From: Infirmifilum sp. NZ
Lineage (GTDB): Archaea; Thermoproteota; Thermoprotei; Thermofilales; Thermofilaceae
Reading direction: 5' to 3'
Length of the DNA stretch: 64,000 nt
NCBI RefSeq assembly: GCF_022693705.1
Contig: NZ_CP094288.1
Location: 1,350,451-1,414,450, forward strand
Within the stretch, counting starts at the first letter, position 1, and each line of letters opens with the position of its first letter. The translations under genes and the position numbers were made by a program. Below are positions 56,249-64,000 of this stretch, one piece after another. A model generated the notes under the pieces. It saw only the letters and a list, made by a program, of their open reading frames with translations, ran no database searches and was not told the origin of the DNA.

Positions 56249-58939
56249 GTGCCTGTGTCTGCGGAAGGTCTCGTTTACGCCACGAGGGAGTACACGAAGG
56301 AGGAGGTGCTCAGCGTACTTAACCCTCTTGTAGCCGAGTGGTTTAACTCGAAGTTTACCGACCTCACCCCTCCGCAGAAGCTCGCGCTCATGCCCATACA
56401 CGAGGGGAGGAACGTCCTCGTGTCCAGCCCGACGGGAACCGGGAAGACCCTCACGGCTTTCCTCATAGCTATAAGCGAGCTGTTCAACATGGCGGCGAGG
56501 GGCGAGCTGGAGGACACCGTTTACGTGCTCTACGTTTCACCCCTGCGAGCGCTCAACAACGACATATACCGTAACCTTGAGGAGCCCCTAAGGGAGATAC
56601 GCGAGCTCGCCGCCAGTAAGGGAGTGGAGGTCCCGGAGATAAGGCACGTGGTGAGGACAGGAGACACGACCACAACGCAGAGGCAGAACATGCTGAGGAA
56701 GCCGCCCCACATTCTCATCACCACCCCTGAGACGCTCGCCATAGTCCTGGTGGCCCCGAAGTTCAGGGAGAAGCTCAGGACGGTTAGATGGGTTATCGTG
56801 GATGAGGTTCACAGCTTGGCTGAGAGTAAGCGCGGGGCTCACCTCTCCCTCTCGCTCGAGAGGTTGCGCGAGCTGACGGGTAGCGAGTTCGTCAGGATAG
56901 GGTTATCGGCGACCATTAACCCGCTCGAGGAGGTTGCCCGCTTCCTCGTGGGATACCGCGACGACGGCACACCCCGAGAGTGCGTCATCGTGGACGCCCG
57001 CTACGCGAAGCGTAAGAGCATAAAGGTTCGCTCCCCGGTCTCGGACCTTATCCACACCCCCGCCCAGGAAGTGACTCAGGCTATGTACAACCTTCTCTAC
57101 GACATCGTGAAGAGCCACCGAACGACTCTGATATTCACGAACACGCGTAGCGGCACCGAAAGGGTGGTTTTTCACCTCAAAATGCTCGCCAGGAAGCGGG
57201 GAGGGGTACCCGAGGATGCGATAGCCGCTCACCACAGTAGCCTCTCCCGGGGCGTTAGGCTGGACGTGGAGGAGAAGCTGAAGAGGGGCGAGCTGAGGGC
57301 GATTGTGAGTAGCACGAGCCTTGAGCTGGGCATAGACATAGGCTATATTGACGTCGTGGTTCAGGTGGGGTCTCCAAAGTCGGTTACCAGGTGCCTGCAG
57401 AGGATAGGGCGTAGCGGGCACCGACTCCATGAGACGAGTAAAGGGATCATGGTGTGCGTGGACCGGGATGACCTCGTGGAAGTGGCTGTGATGGTCAGAG
57501 AAGCCTACAGGCACCACCTCGACAGGATCCACATACCGCGCAACGCGCTAGACGTCCTCGCGCAGCACGTTGTGGGAATGGCGATCGAGAGCAAGATGAG
57601 GGTTGAGGACGCCTTCCGGATTATCAGGAGGAGCTACAGCTTTCACGACCTGCCCTACGAGGACTTCCTGAACGTGCTGAAGTTCCTCTCCGGGGGGTAC
57701 AGCGAGCTGGAGAACTACAAGGTGTACGGGAAGATATGGTTCGACTCCCAGGAAGGTGTGTTCGGCAGGCGGGGGAAGTACGCAAGGGTGATCTACTCAC
57801 TCAACGTCGGGACGATACCCGACGAGGTGAGCGTCAGGGTCTACACCACCGAGAAGAAGTACGTCGGAAACATCGAGGAGGAGTTCCTAGAGAGGCTTTT
57901 CCCAGGCGACAGGTTCGTGCTGGGAGGCAAGGTGTACGAGTTCGTCAAGAGCGACGGCATGGTGGCGTTCGTGAAGCCAGCCTTCGAGCAGAAGCCGACA
58001 ATACCGGCGTGGTTCAGCGAAATGCTCCCGCTGAGCTACGACCTCGCCCTCAAAATCGCGGAGTTCAGGGGGCAGATGTTCCAGTGGATAGAGTCCGGTA
58101 GAGACCTCGACGAGATAAAGAGGTACCTGAAGCGGGAGTGCAAGGTCGACGACAACTCGGCTGAAGCCATAGTCGGGTACTTCCTGGAGATGTACTACTT
58201 CCTCCGCTCGCTGGGCGTAAAACAGTACCCTAGCGACAAGGTGATCCTAGTGGAGAAGTGGAGGGACGATCAGGGCAGAATACACCAGGTCTTCCACACC
58301 CTCGTGGGCAGGAGGACGAACGACGCCCTCAGCCACGCCCTCGCCTACATCGCCACCAAGAAAACAGGATCGAACATCGGCATCGCGTTGCACGATAACG
58401 GCTTCGCGCTAATCTACCCTCGAGGCGTTGAGCCCAAAGTGGCGCTAACCGACCTCAAGCCCGAGGAGCTTGAAGACGTGCTCAAAAAATCCATCATTAA
58501 CACGGAGCTCATGAGGAGGCGCTTCCGCCACGTGGCGACGCGGGGCCTGATGATCCTGCGGAACTACAAGGGCCACGAGATCAGCGTCGAGAAGCAGCAA
58601 ATGAGCGCCTCGACGCTCCTCAGAGTCGTGAAGAAGTGGGAGGACTTCCCGATACTAAAGGAGACGTTCAGGGAGATACTCGAGGACTACATGGACATAG
58701 CTCACGCCAGGGAGATTCTTGAGAAAGTCCACCGGGGCGAGATCGCGATCGTCGAAACCTCAATCCTCGACACGCCCAGCCCCTTCGCCTACAACATAGT
58801 ACTCGAAGGCCTGAGCGACGTGGTGCTCATGGAGGATAAGCGCGCCCTTATAGCGAGGTTCCACGAGCAGGTGATGAAGCGCGTGGCAGAGCTGATGCGC
58901 CAGGAGTTACGTGAGGCGCCTCGACGTGGCGCTGAATAG
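56249..58939 (+). CDS. lhr: Lhr-family DEAD/DEAH DNA helicase
   Basis: This 896-residue SF2 helicase of the Lhr type acts in DNA repair or recombination. Walker A SPTGTGKTLTA lies near residue 52, then YVSPLRALNNDI, TTPETLAIVL, motif II VDEVHSL, SATINPLE, HHSSLSRGVRLDVEE, motif V STSLELGIDIGYID, and motif VI RCLQRIGRSGHR. The long C-terminal part (residues about 450-890) matches the Lhr winged-helix and beta-rich core. A strong AAGGAGG Shine-Dalgarno just upstream favours GTG 56255 over GTG 56249. The 3' end overlaps the convergent YkgJ-type gene by 33 bases. Confidence 0.92.
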   Translation: MPVSAEGLVYATREYTKEEVLSVLNPLVAEWFNSKFTDLTPPQKLALMPIHEGRNVLVSSPTGTGKTLTAFLIAISELFNMAARGELEDTVYVLYVSPLRALNNDIYRNLEEPLREIRELAASKGVEVPEIRHVVRTGDTTTTQRQNMLRKPPHILITTPETLAIVLVAPKFREKLRTVRWVIVDEVHSLAESKRGAHLSLSLERLRELTGSEFVRIGLSATINPLEEVARFLVGYRDDGTPRECVIVDARYAKRKSIKVRSPVSDLIHTPAQEVTQAMYNLLYDIVKSHRTTLIFTNTRSGTERVVFHLKMLARKRGGVPEDAIAAHHSSLSRGVRLDVEEKLKRGELRAIVSSTSLELGIDIGYIDVVVQVGSPKSVTRCLQRIGRSGHRLHETSKGIMVCVDRDDLVEVAVMVREAYRHHLDRIHIPRNALDVLAQHVVGMAIESKMRVEDAFRIIRRSYSFHDLPYEDFLNVLKFLSGGYSELENYKVYGKIWFDSQEGVFGRRGKYARVIYSLNVGTIPDEVSVRVYTTEKKYVGNIEEEFLERLFPGDRFVLGGKVYEFVKSDGMVAFVKPAFEQKPTIPAWFSEMLPLSYDLALKIAEFRGQMFQWIESGRDLDEIKRYLKRECKVDDNSAEAIVGYFLEMYYFLRSLGVKQYPSDKVILVEKWRDDQGRIHQVFHTLVGRRTNDALSHALAYIATKKTGSNIGIALHDNGFALIYPRGVEPKVALTDLKPEELEDVLKKSIINTELMRRRFRHVATRGLMILRNYKGHEISVEKQQMSASTLLRVVKKWEDFPILKETFREILEDYMDIAHAREILEKVHRGEIAIVETSILDTPSPFAYNIVLEGLSDVVLMEDKRALIARFHEQVMKRVAELMRQELREAPRRGAE

Positions 58940-59338
58940 TTTCCAATTCACCCTGTAACCGTACGACCTCTCGAGCTCCTTGAGTATCTTCTCGAGCTCT
59001 GCTACAGCTTGAACGACCTCGTGCTTCCTGGCGCTGAACTCGGCGGAGAGAGGACACTCGCGGTCGAAGGTGACTCCCTTTTCCTCATCGAAGACCAGGG
59101 GGTATACGCGGCAACCCGTGGGCCTTTGAGGGTAGACCAGGCACCTGCCACTTCTTTCATCGAAGAACACGCAATGGCCGTTAATGTTTCTCAGCCGGGG
59201 CAGTCCTCCCCGAACTTCCACGAAGAGGTCTCTCTTGAAGCCCAGCGCCTCAAGCCTGACTATGTCCGACGGGGTAAGTACCATCTCCGTGCCGCGGCAG
59301 CACAGCCCGCACGTGAGGCACTTCTCGTGCTCGAACAC
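58907..59338 (-). CDS. YkgJ-type cysteine-cluster protein
   Basis: A small protein of the YkgJ/UPF0153 family, predicted to bind zinc or an Fe-S cluster: CLTCGLCCRGTEM near the N-terminus, CVFFDERSGRCLVYPQRPTGCRVYPLVFD in the middle and ECPLSAEF later. I chose GTG 59338 because the family starts close to the first cysteines and a TTTAAA box lies about 21 bases upstream; ATG 59383 gives a 158-residue version that would overlap the divergent DUF131 promoter. The C-terminus is a helix-rich extension. Its function is unknown. Confidence 0.75.
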   Translation of the reverse strand: MFEHEKCLTCGLCCRGTEMVLTPSDIVRLEALGFKRDLFVEVRGGLPRLRNINGHCVFFDERSGRCLVYPQRPTGCRVYPLVFDEEKGVTFDRECPLSAEFSARKHEVVQAVAELEKILKELERSYGYRVNWKLFSATSRRLT

Positions 59339-59356
59339 GTTTATCTCCGAGAAGGG

Positions 59357-59362
59357 TTTAAA
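59357..59362. promoter_or_regulatory. Symmetric TATA-like box between YkgJ and DUF131 genes
   Basis: The palindrome TTTAAA sits 27 bases before GTG 59387 of the plus-strand gene and about 21 bases before GTG 59338 on the minus strand; it could serve both divergent genes. Confidence 0.4.
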
Positions 59363-59386
59363 TCGGCTTCGAGAATTATTCATTAC

Positions 59387-59632
59387 GTGTCTATAGCGGT
59401 GGCTCTCGTAGCCCTGGGGCTCTTGATGGTTCTCATCGGGCTCGCGCTGATCATAGCCGCGGCGGTCGAGGGAAAGAAGGGTGTGAAGGGCGGGGCAGTC
59501 ATCATCATCGGCCCCCTACCCATAGTAGTCGGCTCTGACGCCGAAAGCACTCAGTGGCTTATCGTTTTAGCGGCAGTCCTGACAGCCCTTGCTTTTATCT
59601 TCTTCGCCTTCACATCAGGGTGGTTAAGGTGA
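59387..59632 (+). CDS. DUF131 family membrane protein (first copy)
   Basis: An 81-residue protein starting at GTG 59387. Two membrane helices (SIAVALVALGLLMVLIGLALIIAA and WLIVLAAVLTALAFIFFAF) flank the conserved KGGAVIIIGPLPIVVGSD segment, the hallmark of the DUF131 family (short archaeal proteins with G-IGP-PI-G). The long open frame upstream belongs to antisense of the YkgJ gene. It is followed two bases later by a second copy, so they were probably duplicated in tandem. Function unknown. Confidence 0.78.
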   Translation: MSIAVALVALGLLMVLIGLALIIAAAVEGKKGVKGGAVIIIGPLPIVVGSDAESTQWLIVLAAVLTALAFIFFAFTSGWLR

Positions 59633-59634
59633 GG

Positions 59635-59907
59635 ATGGAGAGAGCCGGCGCGCTGATATTCCTGCTCGGCGTTTTCCTCGTTTTAACCGGAATGATTCTG
59701 GCGCTACTGGGAACACAGCAAGCATCTGTGAGCGTGGGCGGCTGCATCCTCATTGGACCAATCCCCGTGTGCTTTGGCTACGGCGCGGAGCCCCTCCTGC
59801 TGATCATTGCGAGTGCTGTGGCGTTGCTTGTGATGCTCCTTGTAATGTACGTCCTGTTAGCGGGCTTAACCAGCGTCAGCCGCCCCACTCACTCCCCTGA
59901 AGAGTAG
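59635..59907 (+). CDS. DUF131 family membrane protein (second copy)
   Basis: A 90-residue protein starting at ATG 59635 with a GGTGAG ribosome-site just before it. Helix 1 is AGALIFLLGVFLVLTGMILALLG, then SVGGCILIGPIPVCFGYGAE, and a second helix (PLLLIIASAVALLVMLLVMYVLLAG). The GPIPVCFG core aligns with the upstream paralogue's GPLPIVVG. Tandem paralogues of this family suggest a hetero-oligomer, which is inference. Its 3' end overlaps the convergent small coiled-coil gene by 19 bases. Confidence 0.78.
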   Translation: MERAGALIFLLGVFLVLTGMILALLGTQQASVSVGGCILIGPIPVCFGYGAEPLLLIIASAVALLVMLLVMYVLLAGLTSVSRPTHSPEE

Positions 59908-60077
59908 CTGTCCTCGAGGATGTTGCTCAAAGCTTCACCAGCCTCCTCAAGGTAGTATATGGTATCTTCCAGCGCTGCGGCGAGCTTCTTGTCCTCTCGG
60001 GCAACCTCCCTCAGCAGGCTTATTGCGTCATCGATGCTGTCCAGCGCCGCTTTAATTTTTTCGAAAGCGCTCTTCAT
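59889..60077 (-). CDS. Small helical coiled-coil protein (62 aa)
   Basis: A 62-residue protein made of amphipathic helices (SAFEKIKAALDSIDDAISLLREVAREDKKLAAALEDTIYYLEEAGEALSNIL). No family was recognised; such short helix-pair proteins are often partners of larger complexes. ATG 60077 lies about 28 bases after an AGTATATTTT box on the minus strand, which supports it as a real leaderless gene; GTG 60080 is adjacent. Confidence 0.55.
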   Translation of the reverse strand: MKSAFEKIKAALDSIDDAISLLREVAREDKKLAAALEDTIYYLEEAGEALSNILEDSYSSGE

Positions 60078-60177
60078 CACCTAAACGTGGGGACTGTGGA
60101 AAATATACTTTAGTCTGGCGCGGTTACCGGCTTGGCTCTCCGCGATACATTTATCACCGCACCGGTCTAGCTACTTC

Positions 60178-61818
60178 GTGAGCATCGCTGAGAAACTCGC
60201 CTCCATCGCGGCGGGCACCCCTCAGAGTGATGTTGTAGCGGGCTCTGAGCAGGAGAGAGCTATCTCAGAGAACCTTCGCGCCTTCCTCGAGTCGCTCGGC
60301 CTAGAGACCGGCGTCTACGAGTTTGAAGCCCTGTCATGGGAGGAGCGCTACGTGGAGGTTGGCTTCAAGGGATTGAAACTCCGGAGCGTGGCTCTCCCCT
60401 ACAGCCTGCCCGGCGAGGCGGAGGGTAAGGTCGTCTACGTCGGGGGGAGGATCCTGGAGGATGAGTGGGCGTCTATTGATCTTTCAGGTAAGATAGCTCT
60501 AGTGAAGTTCTTCAGCAAGGTCGACGAGGCGGAGTGGCAGTACATTCGGGCTGTCAGGGCGGGAGCTGAGGCTGTTGTTTTCATGGACAACTACCCCAAC
60601 CGCCTGCGGAAGATGGTCCTAACCCTGAACACCGACTACCGCTTCACAGAAGGGACGCCTCCACCGATCCCTGCCGTGGCTGTTAGCCTGGAGGATGGAT
60701 TGAGGATTCTGAAGCTTGCCCACAGGGGGGAGAAGCTCCTAGTCAGGGTTGACACGAAAGTTGACCACTACTCGAGGAGCAGGGTCGTGTACGCCGGGTC
60801 GCTAGAGGGACCGGTCTTCTCGGCGCACATCGACAAGTGGCTTTCGGGCTTCACGGATGACGTGCTCGGCGTCGGAGTGGTGATGCTCCTAGCCGAGAGG
60901 CTACGCGACAGCGCCGGCTACATCTTCTTCGGCTCTGAGGAATCCGGCGCTCCAGGGTACAGCCCCTGGTACTGGATCTGGGGCTCGCGGAGCTTCGCGG
61001 AATACCTCGAGAAGACCGGCCTCCTGGACGACTTCGGCATGCTCCTCAACGTGGACACTCTTGGGGGAAGGGAGGTTCGCGTCTCAGCGTCAACCCCGGA
61101 CGTCCAAGAGGGCATCGCTGATGCTATTGGAAGCTCCGCGAGGATCTGCCCCGATCAGGTTATCTTCGATAGCTTCAGCTTCACAATGAAAGGCATCCCC
61201 TCGACGACCACGCACACGTTCCCTGAGGTGCTACCGGTGTATCACACCGACATGGATACCCCGGCTTTCGTCGACTGGCAGGGAGTCGAGAGGGCGGTTC
61301 GCGTACTCGAGAGGATAGCCACCGAGTTCGCAGCAAAGAGGTGGGGCATGTTCAAATACGCTGAGTTAACCAGGCGCATTGCAGAGAGGCTGGAGAGGGT
61401 TTCGCACCTCCCCTCAGCGGCTAAGGCGGTAGAGCTGCTGCAGAGTCTGAGGCTGGACAGCGAGGAGAGCGCCAGACAAGTGAGGCGGGCGCTGACGGGC
61501 CCCATGTTCTGGGGACGCTACGACAGGGTGTTTAGGGACAGCGAGGTCTACTACCCCCTCTTCACGGACGCCATCGACGACCTGGTTCTTCTCTCCGATA
61601 TACTAGCCGGGGCCAGGAGCCCTGCCGATGTCGCTGGAATGAAGGGTCTCAGGAGAATTTCGGGGTTCGAGGTTGTTCTGCCCTCCGTGGAGCCTGTATT
61701 CTATGGAAGGGTTCTAAGCTCGCCGGGCTTCCTGAAAGAGCTCTACCTAGTGTTGGAAAGGGTAGTCGAAAAGGATATAAACACCCTTGTGGAGAGACTA
61801 CAAGCTCTGAAGAAATGA
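60178..61818 (+). CDS. M28-family zinc metallopeptidase with PA-like domain
   Basis: A 546-residue peptidase. Residues about 80-200 form a PA-like inserted domain (GKVVYVGGRILEDEWASIDLSGKIALVKFFSKVDEAEWQYIRAVRAGAEAVVFMDN). The M28 core then gives HIDKWLSGFTDDVLGVGVVM (first zinc His and bridging Asp), FFGSEESG (catalytic Glu and zinc Glu), LLNVDTLGG (zinc Asp) and PVYHTDMDT (last zinc His). Aminopeptidase activity is predicted. No signal peptide is visible, so it is probably cytoplasmic. GTG 60178 is the start. The C-terminal 150 residues are helical and resemble no named domain. Confidence 0.85.
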   Translation: MSIAEKLASIAAGTPQSDVVAGSEQERAISENLRAFLESLGLETGVYEFEALSWEERYVEVGFKGLKLRSVALPYSLPGEAEGKVVYVGGRILEDEWASIDLSGKIALVKFFSKVDEAEWQYIRAVRAGAEAVVFMDNYPNRLRKMVLTLNTDYRFTEGTPPPIPAVAVSLEDGLRILKLAHRGEKLLVRVDTKVDHYSRSRVVYAGSLEGPVFSAHIDKWLSGFTDDVLGVGVVMLLAERLRDSAGYIFFGSEESGAPGYSPWYWIWGSRSFAEYLEKTGLLDDFGMLLNVDTLGGREVRVSASTPDVQEGIADAIGSSARICPDQVIFDSFSFTMKGIPSTTTHTFPEVLPVYHTDMDTPAFVDWQGVERAVRVLERIATEFAAKRWGMFKYAELTRRIAERLERVSHLPSAAKAVELLQSLRLDSEESARQVRRALTGPMFWGRYDRVFRDSEVYYPLFTDAIDDLVLLSDILAGARSPADVAGMKGLRRISGFEVVLPSVEPVFYGRVLSSPGFLKELYLVLERVVEKDINTLVERLQALKK

Positions 61819-61828
61819 GCGTGTAATC

Positions 61829-62326
61829 ATGGAGTCGTTGGAGGAGGACAGTAGTAGTCTTTTGAAAGTAAGGGTTCGCATCGCAACGCCTACGGACAAA
61901 CCCGCCGTCGTGAGGATACTCAGGAAGTCGTTCACAGGCTCGTACCGCTACTGGTCAATAAGGGACATGGATGAGACACTCGTCCTTGTCGCCGAGCTTG
62001 GCAACAGGGTAGTGGGCGTTGCTGAGGTTTACACCTCCTTCGTGGAGGGCTACGGGAAGGTAGGCGTGGTGTACTTCCTGGCAGTGGACAGAGAGTATAG
62101 GGGCATGGGCATAGGCAGGACGCTCGTGCTGGAGGCTGAGAAGCTTTTCAAACGGGAGAGGTGCCTCTACAGCGCCGCCAGCACTGTCGCTAGCAACACG
62201 GCATCACAGAGGCTTTTCAGAAGCTTGGGGTACTCGCTCTTCACCAGGGAAAACAGAGTTTACTGGGATCTCGTGGACGCCCTCTCGGCCTACGAGGACG
62301 ACGTCGTAATGGCCAAAAAACTCTAG
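61829..62326 (+). CDS. GNAT-family N-acetyltransferase
   Basis: A 165-residue acetyltransferase: VRIATPTDKPAVVRILRKSF, VGVAEVYTSFVEGYGKVGVVYFLAVDREYRGMGIGRTLVLEAEKLF with the acetyl-CoA binding R/Q-x-x-G-x-G/A (YRGMGIG), then SNTASQRLFRSLGYSL, the usual C-terminal motif. It begins ten bases after the peptidase stop, so they likely share an operon. Substrate unknown; N-terminal or small-molecule acetylation are both possible. Confidence 0.82.
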   Translation: MESLEEDSSSLLKVRVRIATPTDKPAVVRILRKSFTGSYRYWSIRDMDETLVLVAELGNRVVGVAEVYTSFVEGYGKVGVVYFLAVDREYRGMGIGRTLVLEAEKLFKRERCLYSAASTVASNTASQRLFRSLGYSLFTRENRVYWDLVDALSAYEDDVVMAKKL

Positions 62327-62362
62327 AAGAGAAGAGAGGTATTTCTACTCTCTTTCCTTATT

Positions 62363-63253
62363 TTATTTCTCCGCTTTCTCCCTTAGCAGGTAATCGACTA
62401 CCCGATGGACGACATTAGGGTTCCTTTTCACCGCATCCTCCAGGCTCTCCCCCGGCAGAGCTGGCGTGAACCTCAAGACCTCAAGGGGCGAGACGAGCCC
62501 CAGCAGGGTTCTAACCCTCTCGTATACAGCCCCGCGGACTGTAACCTCAAGCGCTCGCGTGATCTTTGAGCCGTCGAAAAAGACAGCCTGGCTCTGGTGG
62601 ACGGCTACCACCAGGTCGTACCTCACGTTTGTAAAAACCCAGTCAGACACTCCCTCAAGCACCTGGACCACGCTCCTCCGCTTAAGGTTCTCGAGAGCGA
62701 GCTCAGCGGCCCTTGTCAGCGCGTCAACGAGGAGGCCTCTTAGAGCCTCAGGCCTGTCCACCTCGAGCACTCTCTCAGAGGAGCTCACTGCTTTCTCCAT
62801 AAGACGCTTATCCACCAGGAGCACTCCACGCGTTTGCGCCCACTTGTTCACCAGAACCTGGGTCGCCCGCTCCCCGCTAGAAGCCGTATAAAACCGCGCA
62901 AGGAGGGTCCTCCTCGCGAGGTCCTCCTCGTATGCGATTATCGCAGATGGAACGCCCTCCCTGAAGAACAAGCTCAGGTTCAGTGGCGCTACCAGTATGA
63001 ACAGCGGGTTAAACTCCTCGAGCCTAAGCTTGAAGCCCGCCTCGCGCGCCACGAGCCACTCGCGCGGGTAGAGCGTCCCGCTTTCCAGCCAGCCAGGCAG
63101 CAGCTCGTAGTCGTTCGTGTAGTCTCCAATCGCCACAGGCTTCGAGAAGGCCACGGGAACCCCAAGCTCGGAGAGTGCTCGTGCCAGGAGCAGCACGAGG
63201 GAAGTCTTCCCACGGGAGAGCGGCAGCAAGCCCGTAACCAGGATCGACGGCAT
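62363..63253 (-). CDS. P-loop ATPase, hypothetical
   Basis: A 296-residue protein with a P-loop near the N-terminus, LVTGLLPLSRGKTSLVLLLARAL, of the spaced G-x6-GKTS kind, then VPVAFSKPVAIGDYTND. The layout resembles dethiobiotin-synthetase/CobQ-type P-loop proteins, but no clear second motif is recognised. The C-terminal part (SVVQVLEGVSDWVFTNVRYDLVVAVHQSQAVFFDG...) has no match. It lies two bases from the DHH phosphoesterase on the same strand, so the two are probably co-transcribed. Function unknown. Confidence 0.6.
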   Translation of the reverse strand: MPSILVTGLLPLSRGKTSLVLLLARALSELGVPVAFSKPVAIGDYTNDYELLPGWLESGTLYPREWLVAREAGFKLRLEEFNPLFILVAPLNLSLFFREGVPSAIIAYEEDLARRTLLARFYTASSGERATQVLVNKWAQTRGVLLVDKRLMEKAVSSSERVLEVDRPEALRGLLVDALTRAAELALENLKRRSVVQVLEGVSDWVFTNVRYDLVVAVHQSQAVFFDGSKITRALEVTVRGAVYERVRTLLGLVSPLEVLRFTPALPGESLEDAVKRNPNVVHRVVDYLLREKAEK

Positions 63254-63255
63254 GC

Positions 63256-64000
63256 CTAGAGCACTTCTCTATGTGTGCCGCCTTTACGCACAATGATTAC
63301 CTCCAGCTTGTCGGAGTGGAGCTCCTCCTTCAGGATAGGTGCGACCTTGTTTAAGGCTCTCCTTAAGCTCAGGGCCCGAAACGTTGCGCCGGCCGCGAAC
63401 CTGTGCCCCCCTCCCCCGAGCTTAGATGCGACGCTGGCGGCATTGTACCTGGAAGACGGGTTTGCCCCCGTGTATACCCTGTACTTGAAGAGCCCTTTTG
63501 GAACCAGGACGAACGTGAACTCCGCTCCAGCTCTCTCCAGGAGGATGGTCAGGTACCTGTACGAGAGACCCTCATCTCTCTCGAAGACGACAACCGCCTC
63601 CCTGGGCGGCGGGCTCAGGGACTTGGCGACCTCCTCGGTCTTCCCCCTGCTTCTGCCGTACCTCTCAATGAACCCCCTGATCTTCTCATCTCTTAAGGCG
63701 TCAAGCCCCTTTAAGGCCAGGAGGTCGATGAGGTAGAGTTTACCGGAGTAGTCCGCGCCCTTCACTGCGGCCTCGAGGTCCATCGCCTCCTGGGAGGTTA
63801 TGTTAGCGGTGTCCGTCTCGACGGCTAAGCCTGCGAGCTTGGAGGCCAGAGGGTCGCCGTCCAGCCCCAGCGCTTTGAGCGCCAAAACCGCCGACGCGGG
63901 GGCGTTGGGGTCGTAGAACTCCTTTTCGGCGCAGGGTGGGTTCGTGAGGTGGTGGTCTGCCCTAAAGACCGCCTTCCCGGGGCAGGGCAAGTCGGCGACA
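63256..64000 (-). CDS. DHH-family phosphoesterase (partial, N-terminus beyond window)
   Basis: The minus-strand frame stays open to the window edge and contains the DHH motif in VFRADHHLTNPP at its visible start, then ASAVLALKALGL, LAVETDTANIT and, in the C-terminal DHHA1 domain, KLGGGGHRFAAGATF. This is the arrangement of RecJ-like or nanoRNase-type DHH phosphoesterases, which cut nucleotides from single strands or cleave dinucleotides. The first catalytic motifs (such as DxD) would lie beyond 64000. The following gene on this strand is the P-loop protein two bases away. Confidence 0.75.
   Translation of the reverse strand, partial: VADLPCPGKAVFRADHHLTNPPCAEKEFYDPNAPASAVLALKALGLDGDPLASKLAGLAVETDTANITSQEAMDLEAAVKGADYSGKLYLIDLLALKGLDALRDEKIRGFIERYGRSRGKTEEVAKSLSPPPREAVVVFERDEGLSYRYLTILLERAGAEFTFVLVPKGLFKYRVYTGANPSSRYNAASVASKLGGGGHRFAAGATFRALSLRRALNKVAPILKEELHSDKLEVIIVRKGGTHREVL

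Noticed and set aside
56903-57532. 209-residue frame antisense to the helicase
   Set aside because: The plus strand carries intact Lhr motifs over the same bases; the antisense frame is a GC artefact.

Overview
The window is archaeal chromosome, most likely from a hyperthermophilic member of the Thermoproteota; a Thermofilum-like lineage is my best guess from the gene families, not a proof. The evidence is as follows: many genes have a TATA-like box about 25-30 bases before the start codon and no leader, GTG and TTG starts are common, and the DNA is GC-rich. Several families are typical of archaea: Taw1, NucS, Hjc, TIP49, DUF131, DUF2208, an archaeal-type TtuA with its ThiS-like partner, a fused 2-oxoacid:ferredoxin oxidoreductase, and class III signal peptides. 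One tRNA is present (Gly, GCC). There is no rRNA and no CRISPR array.

Layout. 1-3.8 kb: the end of an ECF transporter S component, a CPBP membrane protease, a class II HMG-CoA reductase and a metallophosphoesterase that share a promoter, and a YhbY-like RNA-binding protein. 3.85-6.8 kb is an accessory island with a solo tnpB, a GC-rich hairpin tract at its 3' end that could be its guide RNA, and three decayed small genes. 6.8-8.0 kb: ttuB-like/ttuA tRNA thiolation pair. 8.0-13.5 kb: five co-directional genes for pilin-like and large surface proteins. 13.5-13.8 kb holds an unexplained palindromic element. 13.8-25.5 kb: XTP pyrophosphatase, tandem SagB-type oxidoreductase, two ABC importers (polyamine-type and polar amino acid-type), an M50 protease, an Mrp Fe-S carrier and an ACT-like protein.

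25.6-39.3 kb: cysS, a ROK sugar kinase, an unexplained 570-base gap, a very acidic 54-residue protein, membrane proteins, tRNA-Gly, nicotinate phosphoribosyltransferase, DUF123 nuclease, the two-gene oxidoreductase, and a Cas4-like nuclease next to NucS and HtpX. 39.3-49.7 kb: Taw1, an MFS transporter fused to a PhoU/DUF47 domain, a radical SAM activase followed by feoA-feoB, asnS, a methyltransferase and an MrfA-type helicase. 49.7-53.8 kb: a degenerate metallo-beta-lactamase-fold protein, an S2P protease with PDZ, TIP49 and Hjc. 53.8-56.2 kb is a second decayed region with a good C/D box sRNA candidate and pseudogene pieces. 56.2-64 kb: Lhr helicase, YkgJ-type protein, two DUF131 proteins, an M28 peptidase, a GNAT enzyme, a P-loop protein and a DHH phosphoesterase cut by the window edge.

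Together these are mainly housekeeping genes (translation and tRNA modification, DNA repair, nutrient import, Fe(II) uptake, membrane proteolysis) interrupted by two islands of decayed or mobile DNA. The most unusual items are the pilin-like operon, the MFS-DUF47 fusion, the tnpB 3' hairpin tract, the Hjc/TIP49 neighbourhood, and the unexplained palindromic segments at 13.64-13.80, 28.1-28.65 and 56.08-56.21 kb.
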